Shown: piece by piece, positions 33,701 through 45,700 of the stretch | How positions within the stretch are numbered: position 1 is the stretch's first letter | Layout of the letters: each line of letters opens with the position of its first letter | Source: Telopea speciosissima | Lineage: Eukaryota; Streptophyta; Magnoliopsida; Proteales; Proteaceae | Direction of reading: 5' to 3' | DNA: 64,000 nt | NCBI RefSeq assembly: GCF_018873765.1 | Contig: NC_057919.1 | Coordinates: forward strand, 22,608,698-22,672,697 | Notes under the pieces: generated by a model | What the model was told of the DNA's origin: nothing | What the model saw: only the letters and a program-made list of their open reading frames with translations | Databases searched by the model: none | Made by a program: the position numbers and the translations under genes

Positions 33701-36700
33701 GATTTTGTGAGTGGAACTGATCTCTCTAATTGGGTTACAGAGGTAAGAGAGGTGGAGTCATGTCATATTGTGCGGCAGTGAGCTGCGCGGGCACCCTAAT
33801 TGGGGTGTGGGGCATGCCGGTTGTTTATAGCAGATTGACAGTGACAATAGTAGAGTTTGCAGAATCGATATCAACACCAGTCTTTTTCACGGTGACTTGC
33901 ATAATCCAAGCCAAGGTGGAGAATGTTGGGTTTTTATGTCTTGTATTCTGTAGTGGCCCATATAGTTATTTTTGGGCTTGTATATATTTGGGTTGAGTTT
34001 TGGGTCCATTACATGTACAGGGGTAAAATTATAATTATGTGAGGATTAGGGTTTTTTTAGGGTTTCCTATATATTATCTTTGTGGGTAAACCCTTGACAC
34101 AAGAAAGGGAGATCACAATGCGAGGTTGAGAGTGGTGTAAAGTGTTTTTTTCTGGCTTAATAAAAAGTTCTGTGGTTCTTTTGGATGGATATAGGCTGAT
34201 GTAGATAAGCTCACAGGACTTAAATACAGCTGCAGGAACCAGCAAGCAAGAACCTAAAATAGACCAGGTCTATGGGTTCGAACCAGCCAGCCTTTGGCTC
34301 AACCATCCAGCTCGTGGAAACTATAGTCCGCCATTCACGATTTGATTAATGAATAGTTTATTGCCTTTGGCTGAAACCCTGTGTGAAGCAGTTGGGTGAG
34401 AGACCCTGGTCTGAGATATACTGTTGTCCCTTTTTCTATTTTTTTTTTTCCTTTGAAGAGTTTATTTATTTTTTATACCCTTTAACAGATGGACTGTTGT
34501 TCCTTTTTTCTTATCTTAAAACTACACAGTTTGTATCTTTTGTCAATAACTGGTGGATCTCTTTTTTGGCTTTTATGAAGCAAAATATGTGATAAACACA
34601 ATGTATGTGATTCTTGCTCTGCCAGGATGGTTACCTTAGCCTGCGGAAAATCATGTATGGAATCCTTCTCCACTTTCTCATATATGATATAGATAATGGG
34701 ATAAGATTAGGTTTTGGCTGGAATTGGACACAGGGTTTGGTAAAAAACTCACAAACTTAACTAAGCCTTATCCGGACAAAGTGGGCACAGTTACATGGTC
34801 AGGCATAACATATTTCCTATTCTGTACTCTTTCTCCTTAACAAAAGCTAAATGATGTCATTGTGGTTGTAGGTTTGTCTTGGAAACTAGGATTTTGAAGC
34901 CAACCTAGGAAGATGGAGATGGTACATGGTGGCCCCATTTTAGAGCTCCTGAAAGGAGTTCTTATATTTCTGAAGGAAAGTTTGGCAATCACAATTTAGT
35001 AGAACTTTTTCCTAATAATCTTCCATTATTGTCCTTCAGTTTGGAGACTGTCCTATTTCCTATACCCTTACTAAGATTGTGTAGAAGATTTCAGCTCCTC
35101 ATAAATGTTGGACAAGGGTTGCACATAAGAAGGAAATCAGAGAAGAAATTATTGGTAGTTCTTGCATCAGTTCTGTGTTATGTGCACGGAAGGCTGGGAG
35201 CTAGTTAAAACATTTATGCATCCATTACAATTGGCTTTGGAAATTTAGCTCTACATCCACAGAATATTCGGATTGATTTAGGCTCTTAAACATTTCCTCT
35301 TCTCTGGGAAAAGTGGAAATTTATTCTGGAGATTTTGCCAGTAGCTGGTTTCCGGAATATTTGGGAGGAGAGGAAGTATTGAGCTTTACTCTGGGAGAGA
35401 AATTCTAGTTGGGATATCAAACACATGGTTGTGATCAGGATAGCACATCGCTGTTAATAATGGACAAGTTGGGGGTGGGGTATTTCATTGAGATCTATTA
35501 TCAGGACTGAAGATAGTTGAATCATTGCCCTTCATTTGTCTAGATTTACAAGTTATTGTGTTGTACTATAGTTCACATTATTTTAGCATTACAGTTTACT
35601 ACTAATGTAAGTGTATTTTAATCGGGATTATTTCATTCTCTTCAGTTTCCTATGTTCAGGGTGCTAAATTGGTGGGCTGTGATTCATAGTGGGTTAATCA
35701 AGAGTATATAAGGGAATATATTTAAATACAGGTTATTACTAAATTACATAGCTGAAAGCCTGAAACATCGTCAATATCTTCCTCTTCCCCCTCATGCCTG
35801 CATTTGACTACTTGTTGACCAGGGAAGCATCGTCAATATCTTCCTCAATTTCTGTTATTGAAGTTCATATAACAGTTGTTTTGATGGCACCTGTTTTTGC
35901 TGCATCATTGTTCATTGTGTACCCAGAATTCTTGGCATAGGAGGCACTTTTTGAGATGGAAGGATTCAATGGTCCAATCATATTATAGTTCTATTGCAGC
36001 AGCTACTCCTAAAAGCTGAGATCAAAGTTCTTCTATATGGTCTTAAATTTTCCTAATGTGTGTACCTAGGTTGGTAGTTGAGGAGGGATCAGGCTTAGTT
36101 ATCTGTTGGATTTCCTTGCATGCTAGGGGCTCTTGAATCTGGTCTCTTCTTATCTGAGAGACTTGCAAATGTGAGTCCGTCAGCCCGCCAAATAATGAAC
36201 TACTTAGGTATTGATGCCTTGATCCCTGTCTACTTGGGACTACTAGGTTCTTGCCTTTTTAGTCCATGGAACCCTTTTCTTTGACATTTTAATATTCTTT
36301 TTAGCAGACTCTTATTCAATCAAAACATTTAGATGAGATTGAGTCTCCATTTTTTCGTGTTTAGCATTTGACGATTGTCTTGATGAGAATTAGTGTAATG
36401 GCATAACTAATTATGAATCTCCTTGGAAGCCACCCACTGCAACTCTTCTTTCCCACTTTACAAGTGTCATTTGCTTTCCTAGATTTCTTTGAACATGAAT
36501 TGCAATAAAAGAAAATTCCTATGGCATAGTTTGGTTAGTTGATGATCATTTTGGTCTAGAAATGGTAACTTTTTCTTTCTCTCCCCCTCCGCCTCTAGAT
36601 TTATGTTTTTCAAGGTTTCATCACACAAGGTTGTAGAGTTAAAAGGACTTTTGGTAACTGCCATTTGCAAACAGAGGAGAATTAAGCCTTTCCATTGTTT

Positions 36701-39700
36701 TACCTCAACAAGAGAAAAAAATGCTCATCTCATTTTTCAAAAATTTCAATTAAAGTTAATAGCTTTTAAAAGTTGAGAAAATAAGAATTTTTGTCGCTAC
36801 ATTGAGGTGCAAATTGCTACTGTCAAGTGTTTCCTTATCTTTTTTGGCCTATCTAGTGGAAAAGGTGATACAATTATGAAGAATTTTAATTTTCTCATCT
36901 CTCTCTGTGATTACAGGTTCTTGTTCCATCAGAGAGTAAAACATTGCACTTATATGAAGCGAGATATCTGGCATTGCTAGAAGAGGTTTTCTATCTTTTT
37001 TTTTTTTTTTTTTTGGGGGGGGGGGTATCTCATTTTATTTTGCACTTTTTTAATATAATAACTTTAAATTGGTCTTATGTTGAGGGTAATTGTTTCCAAT
37101 GTTCTCTTTTTTAGATTTTACCTAGTAACTTGGTGTTTGATTGAATGTTAAATGAACAAGAATCCATTACCCTCTCTTGAAAGGTTTAAGAAATAAATTA
37201 TTCCACTTTCACACTGCTGATTTCCTTTGTACCATGAGCGGCATCATAGGTATATATTGCTGGCTATGTTCCATATAAGAATAAGAATGAATGATTTTGT
37301 GGAGGACTATCTGGAATCAGACAAGGATTCCGTCGTTTTTTTCCCTCCCTGAAATTTTGTTCGTGGCGGTATTCACCCCCCCCCCCCCCCCCCCCAAAAA
37401 AAATACAAAAAGAAAAGAAAAGAAAAGAAGATAGTTAGGAAAAGTTCATCTTTCAGTTACTGATAACTAATCTAGGGAAAGGTGGTTTAGTTCCAAAATC
37501 TGCATTCAGACATTTCTGAGGTATGTAGGGATGGAGCTTCAGGCCATTTGTCCTTTGGCAGGCGTTGGTAATTTGTAGCGACGGAGTATTCCCAATGTAG
37601 AAAGTTTGAGCAGTGGGAAAAAAATTTTCTGTCTCAAACAGTGGGAAAAAAAGCCTACGATGTAGGAGGTGCCGGGATGTTGGATAGCGGGAGGTCTAAA
37701 TTCTGAGGGAGGTCAGTATGGTTCAGTTTTTAGGTGTTTGTTGGGAAATGTGGGGTTAGAGTTTATGAGAGTCTGTTCTCTCTCTATTCTGTTTTTCCTT
37801 GTTCTTGTAGAGTTGTCCTTTGCTGTAAGTGTTATCTCGGTGATTTTTCATTTCTTTATTTATTTCTTATATTTTAGATGAAAATGTAATAAACCCCCCC
37901 TCACCCAAAAAAAAAAAAAAAGTATTGAGATGTGTTACCCGATATTATAAAGGTATTTTTGGTTTTTTATTTATGCTTTATTTATGTACTTTTGTAAGGG
38001 TAGGATTGTAATTTGCTGTACACTGTTCACGTAAACAGTGTTGTGAACAGTGTGGTAATAGTATCGTGAACAGTGTTTCCTTGTAATTCCTTTTTATTAT
38101 TATTATTATAAATAGAGAGTCAATTTATCCAATGTAGAAAGTTTGAGCAGTGGGAAAAAAATTTTCTGTCTCAAACTTATTTGATATTGTCTCTTCTCAT
38201 AGTTTATGTTAAAGACATAGTTGTGATTGGTAATGATGCAGATGAAGTTTCTCACGAAGGCTTTCTTGGGACGGGAATTTGACATAAAAGATCTAGGATA
38301 GCTAAGATATTTTCTTAGGATTGAAGTTGCCCGTTCTCCAAAAGGCATCTTTCTCTCCTAGAGAAAGTATGTTCTAGATTTACTATCGGTAGGTTTGCTT
38401 GGTTGTCATCCTTGTGACACTCCCTTGGAAGCTACTACCCGTCCGCAAGAGAAGGATGGTGAACTTGTTGATAAGGGCAGATATCAACGGTTGGTGGGCA
38501 AGTTGAATTATCTCTCCCACACCGGACGGATATTCCCATTGCTGTGAGTCTTGTGAGCCGTTCATGCATGATCCTTATTCCACTCACATGGTCTGTTGTT
38601 CTTCGTATTCTCCATTACTTGAAGTCAGCTCCAGGAAAGGGGATCCTTTTGTCTCCTCATGACCATCTTCGCATTGAGGCTTACAGATGATCGATCGGGG
38701 TGGTAACCCCGACGGAAATCTACCTCCGGCTATTGTACTTTTGTTGGAGGAAATCTAGTCACATGGCGGAGTCAAAAGCAAAATGTTGTGGCAAGATCTA
38801 GTGTTGAAGCTGAATTTCGTGCTATGGCCCGGGCATATGTGAGTAATCGTGGCTTGAGTTTACTCCTTGATATCCGTGGTTCTCGTTCATCTTCCAATGA
38901 TGTTGTCTTGTGACAATAAAGCAACATTAACATTGCCCACAATCCAGTGCAGCATGACCGTACCAAACATGTGGAGATTGACAGACACTTCATCCAGGAG
39001 AAGTTAGAGAGTGGGCAGATTTATATTCCTTTTGTGAAGTCTGGAGATCAACTGGCTGATGTCTTCACCAAAGGGTTGAGTGGGAAGCTGTTTTATCCTA
39101 GTCTAGTCAAGTTGGGCATGTGTGATATCTATGCCCCAACTTGAGGGGGAGTGTTGAGATGTGTTACCCGATATTATAAGGGTATTTTTGGTTTTTTATT
39201 TATGCTTTATTTATGTACTTTGGGCTGTAAGTTCAAGTGAACAGTGTCGTGAATAGTGTCGTGAACAGTGTTTCCCTTTGTAATCTCTTTTATTATTATT
39301 ATTATAAATAGAGAGTTTGACTGATCTCATTGATCATTCAAGCCATTCACGAAATTCCTGTTTTGTTAACAAAAAGAAAGGAAAATCTTGTATCCATCTT
39401 CATTGCATTATTTGTTAAATATAGCTGGAATCTTAAGGCCTAAATTTTCCTAGATGGGCATATCTGGAAATGTTCTCCAGACTAGCATCTAGTTCTGTCA
39501 CGTGGAGAGTGAGTGGAAATTCCAAATGTTGGGTATATAGGAAATGGTCTCAGCTGACATGAATCAAGTTTCGGACTCAAATTTAATTGTATCTTTATTT
39601 GAATCTTTCCTTGTAATTTCAGCTTTTAATTTAAAGTTATGCACCCTCTCTGTAATCTTGAATTTTTCAGTACTTTGTTTTGCCACTTGGCTAACTCTGT

Positions 39701-42700
39701 TGGGGCTGAAGCTTGACATGTGAGCAGAGGACCTTGGGGTCTACCAATCCACAAAATTTCAGCCCCATTTGGCCTTTCATGTGCAGAAATAGGTGCGCAT
39801 CTGGAGAACCTATCTAGACATGCCAGTGTAGAAACCCCGCTCCAATTGTTAATCTCTAATCTCTCTCATCCTGATACCAAAAGCTACCAAGTAATCACAA
39901 TGTAGTTCAAAGACATGGTCAATAACATTATCTCCCTGGACATCTTTCCACGGAAATTTAACTTTTTAGAACTAAAGTTAAGTAGTTCGGAAAGAGATAA
40001 AGGGAATAAATCTCTGAGTTAGGTTATAAGCAGAAGTCACATGATATTTAAGTTCGTAAGGACAGGTTTTTAGGAATTTGTATTCTTAGATTATAATTTT
40101 TGAGAAAACAATAGCATGAAAAAAATTATATGAAAAACATAGAAGATGTAATAAGCAAAAAAGTTCTAAGATAGGTTCATAGGATAGAACTTATTGACGT
40201 AAAGAAACTGTGTGAATAAATTAGTACACAAGATTACCTTCTTCTAGCAAAGAAAATTTTACTCTCATACCATAAGTGATATGAGTTCACCACCTCTGGA
40301 ATAGATAGTTGAACCAAAATTAAGCATTCTTTTTTCTGTTCAGAAGAGACTTAATAGGCCCTAGCAACATCCCATGGTGGGGCGAAAAAACCCGGATAAG
40401 TAATCCATTCAAAAACACCAAGATCCTACTACAAAGAAAGAAACCAAACACTCCCTCTTTCACACCCACACACACACAAAATGAAACCAGACAGCAAAGC
40501 AACAAACATACTAGCATATAAAAGAATCTAACACACAAACTCAAAAGGATCCGACATCAAAAGGAATTCTGCAACAGAAATATAAGATAAAGCAAACACC
40601 TGACAGACAGAGAGAGAATCAGATATGCTTCAGTCATCACCATAGATATCAATAATTATTTGAATAACCCGACTTCTTTCAGCACAATGTTTCCAAATTT
40701 CAATTGTCTTGCTGCTGCTCAAGAGAAACCAACATGGATCCAAAAAATGGAACTCTGTTAATAAGATTACTTTCTACAACATAATAAGCCTGAGCATGAT
40801 CATCTGATTGGTTTGGATAATAGGCCTATGTCTTTGGCACATGCTGTGTACATTATAGCCCCTAAACACCTTACAGTTAATAATGTGGATCCTATTACAG
40901 ATCATGCTTGCAGAACAGAATTTCCTGACTTCCTGGAGTTGATTCTTTTTGCCCCGATGCGGTAGACAAATGGATAGGTTTCATCACTAGATGCCTCAAA
41001 CTTTTCTTTGAATTTGTGAGGATGACTTAAATGTGGTATTCTCCTTCTCCTTACTAGCTTTGCAGAAGTAAGAGATTGGTTCTCTTGTGTCATATTAAGG
41101 AGCATACATTTGGCATCCATATTGATTTTAGTGGTGCTTTCCTTTCCTTTCCTTTGCTTTTGGTTTGGATGGGACCTTATTCCCTTTGTTTCTATAAGAA
41201 AATTGTGCCTATTTGTCAGATAAAATCCTGTGTTGGTGTTGGTTTTTCACAAAACAATTAAAAAAGAAAAAGAAAATTCCTGTGTTGGCCAATCTCATCA
41301 TTTTTTTTTATGTTGATTGACTTCAATTTTAATTGTTTGTAAGTTTAAATATTTTTCCTTATTTTTAATTTACATTATATTTTATTTTATCTTTTACCAT
41401 ATAGAATTTACAAATGATAATTAGAGAATGACGTGTTCGTGCATCCTTTAGTTTTGACAGTGTTTAACTTCTTAAGAACTGTTATGCTAAGAGTTTCCCT
41501 CAAAAGTGGAAAAAGATTTGATGATCATTTGTTATGAATGTAAATATTTATCCCAAAAGCTCGAACTATTGGGTGGAGCGACTCATAGGTATATGAGGGG
41601 ATGGAAGGCCACAGGGGTAACTGATGTGGGACTATTCTCCCAACAATGAATAGACCAAGAAAAAAGGCATTGGGGCGTATGACCTTGCATATTCTTAGTT
41701 GTGTACCAGTTTTGTTGATTTGACCTACACAACAAGTTGTGATCTCTTTCCCCCAAGGTTTAAAGTATCGGTATCAGGAATCATGTTGGAAGGGTGATTT
41801 TAAGAGATGTAACGTATCGTATTGGAGAGACACAAGATACGCTAGATACGTAGGGAAACGGTCAAGAAACATATGGAAATGCTTACTATATATCGCATAA
41901 AACAATATAAATAAGTAATATGTAAAATATATCATGTATAAAATGGAGAACAAAGCACGACTAGACAAGTGCATTCAATTGATTATATATAAAGGATGAC
42001 GATTCTTACATGTATTAATACCAATTTTTTTAGGTATCATATCAGTACCTTAAAGATAAGATACACATCAGTTAGTATCAGCGGATACGGAAGGATACTT
42101 AAAACCTTGCTTTTCCCTATGATGTCTCTAATACTTGGAGAATTTTCAAAGTTTAATTTCATCATTAAATATTGATTGTCATCTACATATCCAAGGTAAA
42201 GGCGGAAAACATGAGATACTTGAGGTGGACCCATTACACTTGTTGCCTTTGTGGGGAAGTAGTGAAGCAAGGAGTCCAGGAATTCTACGGTTATTGAGTA
42301 GGATTTTTTTTGTTGATGGTTTGACATTGAATTTTTTTAGATGCTCCTGTTGTATCTTTTTTCAACCTTGTTTGCTATGTACTTTATCCTGTTCTGTGGA
42401 TAAATTTATATTGATATTCATAAAAAAGCTTTTTTTTTCTCAGAAATACTAAATTATTCTAGTACTAGGAATTAAAAAGAACAACCTGCAAAATGAGGAT
42501 TCATATTGTTAAGATTATAATTATTTATCACAATATTTACCATCATCTCACAAATTAGTTTTGTTTGTGTGCATAATTTATCTTTTTAATTCTATTTGGC
42601 TGGCAGTCATGGGTTAGAAAGAGGCTTTTTGTGCACTTCGTGTTGGATCCAATTCTTTCTGATGGATCATCAGCTGTAGAATCATTCGCTGCTCGATATG

Positions 42701-45700
42701 GTTGTTTGGTACATATAGAAAATGTAAATATCTATACTTTGGTAAACATCATTATCATTTAATATCTTTCATATTTCATGACATTATTATCCTTTATTAA
42801 TTATTCAGGTTGAACGGTTAGATATTGGAGCTTTAGTTTCTATAAGGGGCATTGGTCGAGTCAGAATTGTAAATTTTTTACAAGTAAGTGATCAATAAAT
42901 ATGATGTCATTATTTTAGTTGTGAACTAGTTTTCTTCCTGGCAATTAACTTCTGTAATTGAATAACTAGCACAACAACCGGTATAGATAAATAGACAGAC
43001 AAGTACAGCTTCCAGAACTTATCTTGATCTTCTGGTTCTATCATTATGACATTCTCATCTCAGAAGACATCTTTTAGAAGTCTGGTTTAGGGATTGGATG
43101 GGCTGACAGATGGTCTGCTACATCTGAAGAATCCTAAGCTGAACCAACATCTCCATGTTTTCCTGAATCGACATATCATCTTGTTTTCTAGTGATCAAGA
43201 AACCCTCCAAGGATCGATTGATAAAATCAACCACCCTCAAATACACAGAAAAAAACCAAGATCTTGTGCAAATAAGATAGAAAAATAAATAGAGAACCAC
43301 AAGCACAAATGCAAAAGCAAAACCAAACACAAGGAATTACGTGGTTCACCACTATGGGCTACATCCACGGGAAGGGCAGCAAGAATCCACTATTTAGAAT
43401 CAAAATAGTACAAGATTTGGGTTGTTACAGGGGTACCTCAACACACTGTGAAGAACAAACCTTCAAAACCCAATCACCAATCTTCCCACAATCACAACCT
43501 TGATTGCAAAACTTCTCACAAGAGAACCGTTGGAAAAATCCTTCCAACACCAAGCTTGGACAGAAAAGAAAACACTGGAGAAGAAGAAGAGAGCCACAAA
43601 AATCACGTTCCTGTTTCTGTCTTCCACCACAAAAAACTTCTCAAAAAACCTTTCCACTTCCTCCTATTTCTTCGCTCTTTTTTCCTTTTAACCATCCAAG
43701 ACCTTTCACATGCCTTATCTTTTCTCTTTTCAACCCCTCACATAAAAGCCATGTGAGACAAAGAGATGGGGCCCACACAAAACAAACAAAAAAAATAAAA
43801 GCAAAATAAAAAATATGGTGATATGCATCACCGACTCAACAATCTCCACCTTGATGTATAATCACCGGCCTGTCAAGCCTTCCTTCTTGAACCCAAGAGA
43901 GGATAAACTCCAATCCAACTTCTCTCCTTGAACTGTTTTGGTAAGCATATCCGCGACATTCTCCTTGGTTCCTACTTTCAACAATCGGATCCTTCCATCT
44001 TCAATGACATCTCGAATGTAGTGGTATTGAACAAGTATATGTTTTGTCCTCTTGTGATGAACGGGATTTTTAGCTAAATGATTAGCACTCATGTTATCAC
44101 AAAATAAATCCATGGGTTTTGACTCAATACCAATCTCACCCATCAAACCTTGAAGCCAAACTGCTTCCTTGCAAGCTTCTGTTGCAGCCATGTATTCGGC
44201 CTCGGTAGTTGATAATGCTACTGTTGCTTGAAGCTTAGACATCCAACTTATTGGTCCATTACCAAATCTGAAAACATAACCTGTAGTAGATCTTCCTCTA
44301 TCACGATCATCGGCATAACTTGCATCCACAAAACCTTGAATTGGTACCAATGCTTTACTAAAAGTAATAGAGTAATCACTTGTGCCTCTCAAGTACCGAA
44401 GCACCCACTTTGCCGCCTCCCAATACACCTTTCCGGGATTAGCCATGAATCTACTTAACACACCAACCGAATGAGCAATATCCGGTCTAGTGCACACCAT
44501 CAAAAACATCAAACTTCCAACAACACTTGCATTAGGAAACTTAGCCATGCGCTCCTTCTCCTTTTCCGTTTTTGGACAATATTCGGAAGAGAACTTGAAA
44601 TGTAATGCCAATGGAGTTCTAACCGCCTTTGCTTTACTCATGCCAAACTTGTCAAGAACCCTTTCCACAAATGTCTTTTGTGAAAGTGACAAAATTCCAT
44701 TCCTTCTATCTCTTTGAATCTCAATTCCAAGAATTTGCTTGGCTGGTCCAAGATCCTTCATTTCAAACCTCTTGCTCAAACATCCCTTGAGTCTTCAATT
44801 TTAGTTTTATCCTTGGATACCAAAAGCATATCATCCACATATAAAACTAAAATAAAAAAAACACCATCATCAAAGAATTTCATGTACATGCAATGGTCAT
44901 ACTCACTCCTTTGATAACCAAGACCCAAAATAAAAGAGTCGAATGTCCTATATCATTGTCTTGAAGCTTGCTTTAGTCCATATAAGGACTTCTTCAATTT
45001 GCACACAAGCTTTCCCTTGTCTTTTTTTATAAAGCCCTCCGGCTGCCTCATATACACTTCTTCAAGAAGATCACCATGTAAGAAGGCCGTCTTCACATCC
45101 ATTTGCTCAAGCTCTAAATCATGCATAGCAACAAGTCCAAGCACTAGTCGGATAGTTACCAACTTTACAACCGGAGCAAAGATTTCAAAGAAATCAATCC
45201 CTTCCTTTTGTGCAAAACCTTGAGCAACAAGCCTTGCCCTATACCTTTCCATAATGCCATCTACCCCTTTCTTGAGCTTGTAGACCCATTTACAACCAAT
45301 TGCCTTTCTACCTTTTGGTAACTCTACCAAATCCTATGTCTTGTTCTTTTCATGAGCTTGCATTTCCTCTTCCATAGCATCTTTCCAATTCTTTGCATCA
45401 CCTCCATTAATGGCATCTACAAAAGAGCTTGGTTCTTCATCCAATGCAATCAATGCATTAAGAGTATTTGGATCAACATAATCCTTGAACCGTTCCGGTA
45501 AGCGAATTTCTCTTGAAGACCTTCTTACAATAGGTTGCACAACTTCTTCAACATCAACCGGTGCTTCATCTTGAACTCCCGGTTGTACACCTTGATCACC
45601 AAAATCCATAAGAACATCTTCATTATGAGCACCCTCATTTGAAGAAAAGTTTGAAGGTTGAATATGAATTTCTTGGGTATCTTCAACAAGAGACTTTTCA

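Larger units (their letters stand above)
31397..34196 (+). mobile_element. Internally deleted Ty1/copia element (gag-protease only)
   Basis: The left LTR (31397-31764) starts TGTTGGG and ends CCAACA. It is followed by TGGTATTAGAGTGG, a tRNA-Met-like primer site. The right LTR (from 33924) is preceded by the purine tract AAGGTGGAGAA and breaks off at 34196. The interior is only 2.2 kb: gag, protease and the start of the pre-integrase region; integrase, reverse transcriptase and RNase H are missing. Same orientation as the host LON-domain gene, in its intron 1. The LTRs differ by many bases and indels, so this copy is older than the elements at 16570 and 43187. Confidence 0.88.
37923..39371 (+). 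mobile_element. copia remnant: truncated LTR, RT-RNase H tail, 3' LTR
   Basis: Outer target duplication AAAAG at 37918-37922 and 39372-39376. The left LTR (37923-38120) starts TATTGAG, a decayed TGTTGAG, and lacks its last part. The right LTR is 39152-39371 (220 bp, TGTTGAG...AACA), preceded by the purine tract TTGAGGGGGAG. Between them only the end of reverse transcriptase and RNase H remains, with stops. The AAAAG match within an A-rich flank is weaker evidence than it looks. Confidence 0.85.
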
